Below, in pieces: positions 34,720 through 42,509 of a stretch of 64,000 nt of DNA. The notes beneath the pieces were generated by a model. The model had not been told where the DNA came from, searched no databases, and was given only the letters and a program-made list of their open reading frames with translations. The translations under genes and the position numbers were made by a program. The DNA is from JANXLS01 sp037129555 (GTDB taxonomy: Bacteria; Planctomycetota; SZUA-567; H5-PLA8): the NCBI GenBank assembly GCA_037129555.1, contig JBAXUS010000005.1, positions 1 to 64,000 on the forward strand. The letters are read 5' to 3'. How positions within the stretch are numbered: the first letter of the stretch is position 1; every line of letters starts with the position of its first letter.

Positions 34720-35451
34720 ATGGTCAAGGTCACAGGCATGTTACGCCGGGCGTGTGTGCTGGTCGCTGGAGTCGCTCTTGTGTATGCGTCGGCAGTTCGG
34801 GCTGCCACGTTGGAAAGCGTTCAGAAATCCATTTCGGATGCGTGGGAAAAAGCGTCGTCGGCAACGTATGACATGGAGACGATTACCGATTCGAGCGGTC
34901 CAGGGTATTCGATGAAGATGACGATGACCGGCACAAGCGAAATGTCGCGCGCGGGTGGGAAGTACAAAATGCGCATGGAATCAAAGGCGGTCACGGATCA
35001 AAATTTTGGCGGCAATGCGTCAAAGTCCGAGAGCAAGAGCACGATGATTGTGGATGGCGATTTCGCGTACACGATCATGGATACGGCAGGCCAAAAGATG
35101 GCGATGAAGATGTCTGCGGCTCCTTACACAGAAAATGCAGGCGGCGACAAGATGTTCAAGAGCATCGCGGCGTCGAGCACTTTAACGTTGGCGGCGGATG
35201 AGTCGGTCGATGGGCAGGCGGCGTATGTGATCGAAGCCAAAGAAAAAACGCAAGGTTCTGTGATGAGCTATTATTTCAGTAAGGATAATGGCTTTGTGCT
35301 TCAAATGATTTCGAAAGGCCCGGATGGCAAAACGATCACGACAACGAAAATGAAGAACATCAAAATCGGCGCGAGCATTCCGGCGGACCACTTCGTCTTC
35401 ACAGCTCCGGCGGGTGTGCAGGTGCAGGACATGACGAACGCCGGGAAGTAA
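34720..35451 (+). CDS. Exported LolA-like protein
   Basis: A 243-residue protein with an N-terminal signal peptide (VLVAGVALVYASAVRA). The mature part has the pattern of a LolA/LppX half-barrel: a leading helix (LESVQKSISDAWEKASSATY), then repeated strands with MKMTMTGTSEMSRAGGKYKM, STMIVDGDFAYTIMD, and later AYVIEAKEK and YYFSKDNGFVLQM. Proteins with this fold carry lipids or lipoproteins across the periplasm; the exact ligand is unknown. I chose the ATG at 34720, about 10 bases after ggagg; an ATG at 34738 is possible. It lies between two terminators, so it is a unit of its own. Confidence 0.7.
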   Translation: MVKVTGMLRRACVLVAGVALVYASAVRAATLESVQKSISDAWEKASSATYDMETITDSSGPGYSMKMTMTGTSEMSRAGGKYKMRMESKAVTDQNFGGNASKSESKSTMIVDGDFAYTIMDTAGQKMAMKMSAAPYTENAGGDKMFKSIAASSTLTLAADESVDGQAAYVIEAKEKTQGSVMSYYFSKDNGFVLQMISKGPDGKTITTTKMKNIKIGASIPADHFVFTAPAGVQVQDMTNAGK

Positions 35452-35468
35452 TAATTCATTTTTTTTGA

Positions 35469-35509
35469 GAGCGATGCGGAGCAAAACAATGCTTCGCATC
35501 GCTCGTTTT
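35469..35509 (+). terminator. Rho-independent terminator after the LolA-like gene
   Basis: A stem of gagcgatgcg with cgcatcgctc, extended by gagc/gctt (one wobble) around the loop aaaacaat, followed by gtttta. Confidence 0.85.
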
Positions 35510-35606
35510 ATTTCAAGTCATTCCGAACGCAGATGCTTCCAATTTAAGACACCTTGATGTAAAAGAGTGAGTCGAATTTCCATTCACTCATCACATGGCG
35601 GCCCGC

Positions 35607-36572
35607 ATGAAAACTCTCCGAACGAGTATTCTTCTCCTGATCGCTTTCGTCGTTTTTTATTCTGCATTCCACGCATCTGCGGGTGAACCCGCGAAGGCGG
35701 AGTGGAAGCTCGTTTGGAGCGATGAGTTTGACGGGACGGAGATTGACAAGACGAAATGGGATTTTGAACGCGGCAGCGGATCGTGGAGCGCGGACGGAAA
35801 AACGTGGCTGCCGGGATTCGGAAATAACGAATTGCAGTTCTACACAAAGCGCCCGGAGAACGCTCACGTCAGAGACGGCATGCTCCACATTTGCGCGATC
35901 AAAGAGCAGTATAAAGGGGCGGGGTACACGTCGGCCAAATTGAAGACGCGCAAAGCGGATTTGAGTCCGTTGTACAATAAGATGTACGGGCGTTTTGAAA
36001 TCCGCGCGAAGGCTCCGTTGGGCAAAGGGCTGTGGCCTGCGATTTGGATGTTGCCCCAGGACGACAAATTCGGCGGGTGGGCGTCGTCGGGTGAAATCGA
36101 TATTCTGGAAGCGCGCGGGCAGGAGCCGAACAAGGTTCTTGGGACGTTGCATTATGGTGGCAGCTGGCCGGTCAACACGCACACGGGCAAAGATTACATT
36201 CTTCCGGACAACGGCACCATCGCGGATTTTCATGTCTACACGGTTGAATGGGAACCGGGCGAAATTCGCTGGCTAGTCGATGGGAAGTTGTATCAGACGC
36301 AGAATTTTTGGTGGAGTTGCAGCGACAAGGACGGGCCGAAAGGCGTCAATCCGGTCAACGAATCCGAATTGAATCCGTGGCCCGCGCCGTTCAATCATCC
36401 GTACTACATTATTCTCAATCTTGCAGTCGGTGGACAGTTCCTGGGCAATCCGGATAAGACGACAATCTTCCCCGCCGAAATGGTCGTTGATTACGTTCGC
36501 GTCTATGAAAAAGTCGGCGGATACGGTCCCGTGCCCGCGCGCGGCGAGGGAAAACTTCCGTTCAATAAATGA
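35607..36572 (+). CDS. Exported GH16 family glycanase
   Basis: A 321-residue enzyme with a signal peptide (about 1-25). The GH16 catalytic motif is SGEIDILE with E163, D165 and E168, the nucleophile, helper and acid/base of the retaining mechanism. Other family signatures are LVWSDEFDG (35-43), YGRFEIRAKAP, GLWPAIWMLP (141-150) and HVYTVEWEPGEIRW; the protein ends with YVRVYEK. It should cut beta-1,3/1,4-glucans, agar- or carrageenan-type galactans or similar polymers outside the cell; the subsite residues do not let me choose. The next gene overlaps by ATGA. Confidence 0.92.
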   Translation: MKTLRTSILLLIAFVVFYSAFHASAGEPAKAEWKLVWSDEFDGTEIDKTKWDFERGSGSWSADGKTWLPGFGNNELQFYTKRPENAHVRDGMLHICAIKEQYKGAGYTSAKLKTRKADLSPLYNKMYGRFEIRAKAPLGKGLWPAIWMLPQDDKFGGWASSGEIDILEARGQEPNKVLGTLHYGGSWPVNTHTGKDYILPDNGTIADFHVYTVEWEPGEIRWLVDGKLYQTQNFWWSCSDKDGPKGVNPVNESELNPWPAPFNHPYYIILNLAVGGQFLGNPDKTTIFPAEMVVDYVRVYEKVGGYGPVPARGEGKLPFNK

Positions 36573-36994
36573 GCACTGAAATGACTCATGTGTGGCTTTA
36601 CTTATTTTATGTGTTGCCGTTTATCGGTGTGGGAAGCATCGTGCTTGGATTAAAGAATTGGAAACACTATGAAAAGAAATTACTTCAATGGCAGCGGATC
36701 GATGGGCATGTTGTTGATGTCATCGCACACTTGGGCGGCGTTGAGTGTCCCGGCACGATTACGCTGAAATACATGTATGACGTTGGCGGCAAAGCATATG
36801 TTGGATTCTACGCGAATTGTACGTCGCTGGAATTCAAGGTTGGGGACAGTATTCAGATCTTATCGGATCCTGACAACCCATTCGACTCCGTTCCAACCGA
36901 TGCTTTGAAGAACGGGGCAAAATTACTTTTTGTGTTTGGAGCTGTATTCATCTCCGCCGGTGCATTTATTTTTGCGGTCAGGCACCTAACGTAA
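36569..36994 (+). CDS. DUF3592-domain membrane protein
   Basis: A 141-residue protein with a membrane helix at each end (about 8-27 and 116-137) and a small beta domain between (RIDGHVVDVIAHLGG, then KVGDSIQILSDPDNP, the family hallmark). Its function is unknown. It overlaps the GH16 gene by 4 bases, so the two are translated together, but a functional tie is not otherwise shown. Confidence 0.78.
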   Translation: MSTEMTHVWLYLFYVLPFIGVGSIVLGLKNWKHYEKKLLQWQRIDGHVVDVIAHLGGVECPGTITLKYMYDVGGKAYVGFYANCTSLEFKVGDSIQILSDPDNPFDSVPTDALKNGAKLLFVFGAVFISAGAFIFAVRHLT

Positions 36995-36998
36995 GATA

Positions 36999-39539
36999 TT
37001 ATCGTAAACTCCACCTGAGCTTCGAATTGTCTTTTCGAAAGAGCCGGAGGAAGCTACCGGCTTTGACTTTTGTGTTTCCATCCAGATCCAAATCGACTGA
37101 GACGGCCATGTCGGCGCGCGTGACTTGGCTGGTTGAGATCGCCATGCCGGAAGGCGTTTCGCCGGTCGCGGGAATGCCTTTGAGATAGAAGACAAAGCCG
37201 CCGGTTTTTTGATTGTATTGAAACGATGTAATACCGCTTTTGACACGTTTCGGCGCGTAGCTGTACACGGTTCCGCTCAAGGTTATCGAAGCGACAGGCA
37301 CATCTTCCGAGTAATTTCCGAACGTTAAACGCCATACGCCAGACGAGGCTTTCGTCAATGTTTTGCCGGCTGGCAATGTCAGATTTCCACCGGCGGCGAA
37401 ATCGTGGACCATCGGGCCGGTCTTGCCATTTGCAAGTTTCTCCGTTGAGAAACCGGCGGTGACACCGAAGTATCCGTCGCCGGGGAAACCGGCGCTTCCG
37501 AGCGCATAATTGATTTTACCCGAGACGCCGACGGTCGCCGTGTACTGCGCTTGGAGTGTTTCCGTGGTTGTCAATCCGGCGAAGGAAAAGGAGATGGGAA
37601 TTGAGACGTTGAGTTTGGATGCGGTCGTGTTGCTGACGCCTGTTCCGGAAAGTGCTGAGAGAAGTTGGTCGGAGGTGCCGGTCAGTGAGAATGAGCCGGT
37701 GAAGGGGTCGAGTTGAAAAACGAGGAATGGTTTGGCTCCGGTTGTCGAAAAGAAAGTTCCGTCCGAGAGTAAATTAAACGTGTAGGAATTGGTGCCGATT
37801 TTGGCTGTGACGGTTTGCCCTTTCACGTAAATGGGCTGGCGGGTGATGTCGAAACGGCCTCCGATGCGGAAGGTGTCGGCGCTGGATTTGACGAAGTTGA
37901 GTGTGGCTGAAAAACTTCCGAGGATCAGTTTTGTATTGATGCCGGAACTGATGTCGCCGGTGACGCCGCCGACGGATTGCGGCGGGCCGCCAGCACCGCC
38001 GACGCGACTGGTCTCGACGCCGATATTGAAGAATTGATTGTAGCGCAAGCCTGATTTGATCAGAGAGAAGACGGCGGTGTACGAGCCTGCGTTTGTGTAT
38101 TTGTGAGTCGTCGAAAGTAGGTCGGACGTTGCGGAACCATCGCCGAATTCCCATTGTATTGTGTCATATAATCCGGTTGACGAACCAGGGCCGAATGATG
38201 TCGTCAAAGGGGCGATTCCGACAGACGGGCCGACGAACGCCCCGGGACGAAGGTAGGGGCGGAGCGAATTGCCGGCTTGAGTGCTGTCGATCAAAGCAGC
38301 ATAGATGTTGGTTTGTTTTGGCGGGTCGTTGACGCGGCGGCGGCCGTCCATCCAAACGGTCAGATATGTCGTGCCGATGGCAGCGGCGGTCGCGCCATTC
38401 AAAATACCGCTGCTGGCTTCATCGACGACCGCCATGTTGAGATCGTTATCGGTGCCGTTGATGTTGACGCGTTTCATGAAGATGTGGTACGAAACGTCGC
38501 TCACTTTGCTATTGCGCAGGAAGAGAAATTCGAATGATCCGTTGAAGACGGCGAGCGGAAAATTATTTTCATCGAGTCCAGTCGATCCTTGTCCGACTAG
38601 TGCGAATGGCGCTGTTGACAGCAGAACGCGGCCATCGGGTTTGAGCCACGCGCGCGACACGCTGCAGGTAATTTGAGTGCCCTGTGAGGCGAGCAGCATG
38701 TACTCCTGGGAGTCCTTAAAATAAGCGCCGCCGATGGGTGCGCCCGCTCCGGACGGTGTCAAATCGTTGGTGAACATTTTGGTTCCGACAGACGGGCCGG
38801 AGATGGAATTATCCGCTTCGATGCGCACGGCGTACGAGGCGTTTGGAGTGGAGTCGGTGTCCTGATAGACGAGCAGATTTTCGCCGCTTTCGCCCGGGAC
38901 GAGGAACTCCAATTTCTGTGCGACGGTGTTGGCGTTGGATGCCGGGACGGAGTGGATCGTGTCAATGACTCCGGTGATCGACACGCTGGTAAAATAAATT
39001 TGTGTGCCGGTGCCGGAGAGCGGAACGTCCTGCCATGCGACGAGGCAATTGCCGCCGCTGAAACAGACCTGCGGATTGATGTTGGATGTGTTGGTTGTCG
39101 GGGCGATCAGAAAATCCGAACTATTCACAATCGTGCCCTGGGGCGAAACGAGCGCGCCGCGGACACCTGTGCCGTTGGCCAACAGGTCGTGCCATACGAC
39201 GAGGTAGTTTGCGCCATTGAACGATACGCGGACGCGTTGCACGGGGCCGGATTGAGGAATTGCGTTGGGGTTGGAAATTTGAAACGACGCAGACGCGACA
39301 CCGGTGGAACTGACGATGGAGCCGGAGATTTGAGCGGCGTTGGAACCGCCGGATAGATCGCGCCAGACGACGAGATAATTCGTCCCGCCCGCTGCGACAG
39401 AGAGCGAGTCAACGGGTGCGTCGGGTCCGATTTGAAAATCCGGATTGACCAGCGCCGCTCGCGCGGAGAAGACAGTTGCAGTTAACCCAAGCAGCGTGGC
39501 GACAACCAACGCGGTCCGACGTGTTGACAAAAACTTCAT
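36999..39539 (-). CDS. Large secreted protein with beta-repeat region, PKD domain and C-terminal beta modules
   Basis: An 846-residue secreted protein of unknown function. A signal peptide (FLSTRRTALVVATLLGLTA, then FSARA) is followed by repeats with TNYLVVWRDLSGG, ANYLVVWHDLLAN and GNCLVAWQDVPLS, spaced like blades of a beta-propeller. A PKD domain lies near residues 430-520 (FGDGSATSD). The C-terminal 300 residues contain repeated beta modules (ATLNFVKSSADTFRIGG, RADMAVSVDLDLDGN, SFLRLFRKDNSKLRW), similar in layout to the end of the cupredoxin protein at 48733. I chose the ATG at 39539 with an agggaga upstream. Confidence 0.8.
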   Translation of the reverse strand: MKFLSTRRTALVVATLLGLTATVFSARAALVNPDFQIGPDAPVDSLSVAAGGTNYLVVWRDLSGGSNAAQISGSIVSSTGVASASFQISNPNAIPQSGPVQRVRVSFNGANYLVVWHDLLANGTGVRGALVSPQGTIVNSSDFLIAPTTNTSNINPQVCFSGGNCLVAWQDVPLSGTGTQIYFTSVSITGVIDTIHSVPASNANTVAQKLEFLVPGESGENLLVYQDTDSTPNASYAVRIEADNSISGPSVGTKMFTNDLTPSGAGAPIGGAYFKDSQEYMLLASQGTQITCSVSRAWLKPDGRVLLSTAPFALVGQGSTGLDENNFPLAVFNGSFEFLFLRNSKVSDVSYHIFMKRVNINGTDNDLNMAVVDEASSGILNGATAAAIGTTYLTVWMDGRRRVNDPPKQTNIYAALIDSTQAGNSLRPYLRPGAFVGPSVGIAPLTTSFGPGSSTGLYDTIQWEFGDGSATSDLLSTTHKYTNAGSYTAVFSLIKSGLRYNQFFNIGVETSRVGGAGGPPQSVGGVTGDISSGINTKLILGSFSATLNFVKSSADTFRIGGRFDITRQPIYVKGQTVTAKIGTNSYTFNLLSDGTFFSTTGAKPFLVFQLDPFTGSFSLTGTSDQLLSALSGTGVSNTTASKLNVSIPISFSFAGLTTTETLQAQYTATVGVSGKINYALGSAGFPGDGYFGVTAGFSTEKLANGKTGPMVHDFAAGGNLTLPAGKTLTKASSGVWRLTFGNYSEDVPVASITLSGTVYSYAPKRVKSGITSFQYNQKTGGFVFYLKGIPATGETPSGMAISTSQVTRADMAVSVDLDLDGNTKVKAGSFLRLFRKDNSKLRWSLR

Positions 39540-39605
39540 GCAGCTCATCTCCCTGTTCACGATCATGAGTGACAATTGTAATGATGTGAGCTTACTTCAG
39601 ACGTG

Positions 39606-40031
39606 TCAAATTACAGAAGCTTCGAATTCGACTTTAACTATCGGTGAATAACGGTGCTCGATGTCGTGGCGCGCTTCGATGTCGCGCGTGGCTGTTAGAT
39701 ATTTTTCGTACAGAGCATTGCGGTCTTCTTCGTAGGTTCGGTCGCAAAAATAAATGCGGCAGCCGATGGCTCGATGATCGCGCGCGCCGCAGAGCTTTCC
39801 GCGCAGGTACGGGCATTTTCCTTCGGCGGAAAGGGCCATGTCCGGGCGTTCGTCACATGCGGCCATTTCGGAGGCTTCGAGGTCGGTGACGTAGAGCATG
39901 TGATCGGTGGCTGTGAAATTACAGCAGAGTCCGCGGGCATCGCAATGCCGACGGAAGGGTTCGAGTTCGGAGGCGAGTTGCGCATATAGCGCGCGCAATT
40001 CGAGGCGCGCGGCTTCGGGGATGGTGAGCAT
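39606..40031 (-). CDS. Cysteine-cluster (YkgJ-like) protein downstream of recN
   Basis: A 141-residue protein with cysteine-rich metal-site patterns: C30 and C36-C37 in HCDARGLCCNF, C59 in AACDE, then C73 in KCPYLRGKLC81 and GCRIYFC near residues 90-96. It belongs with the putative zinc- or iron-chelating cysteine-cluster proteins. It starts 7 bases after the recN stop, so the two genes are co-transcribed. A longer frame on the same strand (to 40493) is only the shadow of recN. There is no signal peptide. Confidence 0.75.
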   Translation of the reverse strand: MLTIPEAARLELRALYAQLASELEPFRRHCDARGLCCNFTATDHMLYVTDLEASEMAACDERPDMALSAEGKCPYLRGKLCGARDHRAIGCRIYFCDRTYEEDRNALYEKYLTATRDIEARHDIEHRYSPIVKVEFEASVI

Positions 40032-40038
40032 GAGGAAA

Positions 40039-41829
40039 TTATTCCGCAGCCTTGAGCATCGCGGCGGCTTCCTCGCGCGTGTGCGATGAGGCTTCCGAGC
40101 CGCGCAGCATGAGCGCGATTTCGTCGATGCGGGCGTCGCCTTGCAAGAGGCTGACGACGACAGTCGTGGTTTTTCCAGACTGGCTCTTGGAGACTTTGAA
40201 CTGGCTTTGTGCGCAGACGGCGAGCTGGGGTTGGTGCGTGACGCAGATGACTTGGCGAACGGTGGCGAGATCGCGCAATTTTTTTCCGAGCATGGCTCCG
40301 AGGCGACCGCCGACACCGGAATCGACTTCGTCGAAGACGACGACTGGCAGTCGGTCCGCTCCGCCTGCCCGCGCGAGGACTCCTTTAAGAGCGAGCATGA
40401 CGCGCGCGATTTCGCCGCCGGAGGCGCTTTCGCGCAGGGGCTTCGGCGGGAGGTCGGGGTTGGCGGTGAACATGATCTCTGCACCTTCCGCACCGCTGGA
40501 TTTCAAATGCGCGGGGATGAGCGCTTCGGCTGAAGGGTCGTCGTCTTCGTCGGAGAGTGGCGTGGTGAAGGCGTCTTTTTTTTCGGGTGTGGCCGGAGTC
40601 GCTGCGATTTCGTTGGAAGAGAGTTCGATGCCTAAGGTAGCGTGATTGAGGCCCATGCCGCGCAGTTCAGTGTTAACCTTTTTTTCGAGTTGGCGCGCAC
40701 CGAATTTGCGTTTGCGTGACAATGCTCCACACGTGGTCTTGAGTGTTTCGATGGCGGCTGTGAGCGCTTTCTCGCCGGCTTCGGTGTTGGATTCAAGTTG
40801 GTCCAGTCCCGACAATTCAGCGCGAAGTATGTCGCGGAAGGCGGTCAATTCGGCGAAGGTGCGGCCGTGTTTGCGTTGGAGCGTTTTCCATTTTGCGAAG
40901 ACGTCTTCGAGTTCGCCGAGACGCTCGGGGTCGCTGCGCGCTTTGTCGGCGAGCGAGTTGGCGTCGTGCGAGGCGTCGCGGACATCGTCGAGCATGGACT
41001 CGATGCGTTCGCAGAGTTCCGCAGCGTCAGGCCCTGCGTCGCCAGCGGCTCCGAGGGCTTTCAACGCGCGCGAGAGAAATTGTGCTGCGCCGTCGCCGTC
41101 TTCGCCGTCGAGGAGCGCGCAGGTTGCGAGCGCGGCTTCGCGTATCTTTTCGGCTCCACGCAACAGTTTGAGTTCGCCTTCCAATTCGGCGGGATCGAAG
41201 TCGTCGAGCCGGGCGTCTTCCAATTCGTGGAGTTGAAAGCGGGCAAGGTCCTGTCGGCCTTGGCGATCACGTGCGGCTCGGCGCAAACTGGCGAGGCGTT
41301 TGGCTGCGTCCATGGCGGCACGGTGTGCCTGCTTGACGGCTTCGCGTTCGGATTCGGCTTCGCTGAATCGGTCGAGGATGTCGAGGCGCGCGGGGGCGCG
41401 CAACAAGGATTGATTTTCGTTCTGGCCGTGAATGTCGAGGAGGCGTTCGCCGAGCTCCTTGAGTGCCGGGAGGGCGATGGGGCGACCGTTGGCGTAGGCG
41501 CGGGAGCGACCTGTTTTGGGGATCGTGCGTGAGAGGACCAGTTCGCTGAAGCCGCTGCCGTCATCTTCGAAGACCAAGCCGAGGTCGCGGGTGAACGCTG
41601 CGACGAGGTCCTTGTCTTTGAGAATAAAACATGCGGAGACTTCAGCCTGCTCAGCGCCGGCGCGGATCATGCTGGCATCGCCGCGCGCGCCGAGCAGGAA
41701 CTCGATGGCGTCGAGCATGAGGCTCTTGCCCGCGCCGGTTTCGCCGGTGAACGCGTTGAAGCCCGAATTGAATTCAATGCGGGCGTTGCTGATCAGGAGC
41801 AGGTTTTCGATGCGGAGTTCAGAGAGCAT
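40039..41829 (-). CDS. recN: DNA repair protein RecN
   Basis: A 596-residue SMC-like ATPase acting in double-strand break repair. It starts with the family's MLSELRIENLLLISNARIEF, has Walker A GETGAGKS (29-36), GERLLDIHGQNENQSLL, long helical arms, then the signature ASGGEIARVMLALK and Walker B PVVVFDEVDSGVGG, and ends with VTHQPQLAV. An acidic loop (TPLSDEDDDPSAEA) is inserted before the C-terminal head half. The length is close to the E. coli protein (553), slightly longer. A cysteine-cluster protein follows by 7 bases. Confidence 0.95.
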   Translation of the reverse strand: MLSELRIENLLLISNARIEFNSGFNAFTGETGAGKSLMLDAIEFLLGARGDASMIRAGAEQAEVSACFILKDKDLVAAFTRDLGLVFEDDGSGFSELVLSRTIPKTGRSRAYANGRPIALPALKELGERLLDIHGQNENQSLLRAPARLDILDRFSEAESEREAVKQAHRAAMDAAKRLASLRRAARDRQGRQDLARFQLHELEDARLDDFDPAELEGELKLLRGAEKIREAALATCALLDGEDGDGAAQFLSRALKALGAAGDAGPDAAELCERIESMLDDVRDASHDANSLADKARSDPERLGELEDVFAKWKTLQRKHGRTFAELTAFRDILRAELSGLDQLESNTEAGEKALTAAIETLKTTCGALSRKRKFGARQLEKKVNTELRGMGLNHATLGIELSSNEIAATPATPEKKDAFTTPLSDEDDDPSAEALIPAHLKSSGAEGAEIMFTANPDLPPKPLRESASGGEIARVMLALKGVLARAGGADRLPVVVFDEVDSGVGGRLGAMLGKKLRDLATVRQVICVTHQPQLAVCAQSQFKVSKSQSGKTTTVVVSLLQGDARIDEIALMLRGSEASSHTREEAAAMLKAAE

Positions 41830-41856
41830 GGTTCGACGAATACCCGTTGACGTTGG

Positions 41857-42309
41857 TTAACTGACTACAAGTCCACTTGGAGCCGGGCCGTCGGTGGTGA
41901 TGAGACGCAAGCCGCCTTCGGGCAGGCGCACGGCCAACAACATGCCGAAGCTGATTTCGCCGCGCAGTTTGGAGGCCTGGAGATTGTTGACGACGACGAT
42001 TGTTTTACCGACCATTTGTTCGGGCGTGTAAAATTCGCGGATGCCGGAGACGATCTGCTTGGTTTCGTCGCCGACTTTGACTTGAAGGATCAGCAGTCGG
42101 TCGGCTTTCGGATGCGGGATGGCGCTGAGGACTTCGCCGGTCACGAGTTTGACTTTGAAGAAATCGTCGATCCCGATGAGCACGACGCCTTCGGCTTTGA
42201 CTTCCGGAATTGGGGGTGTTGCCGGAGCTGCGGAGGGCGCTGCCACGGGTATGGTCGCGGCGGCAGTCGGGGGAACGAGTGCGGGTGGTGTTGGGACGGG
42301 TTCGGACAT
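41857..42309 (-). CDS. tRNA-binding OB-fold protein (MetRS C-terminal-like)
   Basis: A 150-residue protein. The first 40 residues are Pro/Ala-rich and flexible. Residues about 43-150 form the EMAP-II/Trbp111-type OB fold seen at the C-terminus of methionyl-tRNA synthetase: VKLVTGEVLSAIPHPKADRL, then VSGIREFYTPEQMVGK, TIVVVNNLQASKLRGEISFGM and a closing LRLITTDGPAPSG. It may serve as a free-standing tRNA-binding helper for MetRS. A strong aaggag is 10 bases before the ATG at 42309; the open frame to 42492 is not needed. No metG lies nearby. The recN gene follows after 27 bases. Confidence 0.85.
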   Translation of the reverse strand: MSEPVPTPPALVPPTAAATIPVAAPSAAPATPPIPEVKAEGVVLIGIDDFFKVKLVTGEVLSAIPHPKADRLLILQVKVGDETKQIVSGIREFYTPEQMVGKTIVVVNNLQASKLRGEISFGMLLAVRLPEGGLRLITTDGPAPSGLVVS

Positions 42310-42509
42310 GGATGTAACACTCCTTACTGACAGTATCGGCTGAAATCGAATCGAGTAAAAAATATTACGCGAAAGCGGCAAAAGAAAAACGGAAGAATGG
42401 AAAAACGAATCGGGATCGGAGGGGCGGTTTCGGAGGAAGCAGTGCGTCGCTTCACGTCCGGATCCTCCACTCCAATCCCGAGTCTTACTCAATTGAGTTG
42501 ATCCAACGA

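Noticed and set aside
39606..40493. Treating the 295-codon frame as one gene downstream of recN
   Set aside because: The first part is antisense-frame recN sequence rich in S, K and P. Only the last 141 codons, starting at the ATG at 40031, look like a protein.
42310..42492. N-terminal extension of the tRNA-binding OB protein
   Set aside because: The strong ribosome-binding site is before the ATG at 42309 and the extension has no protein-like features.
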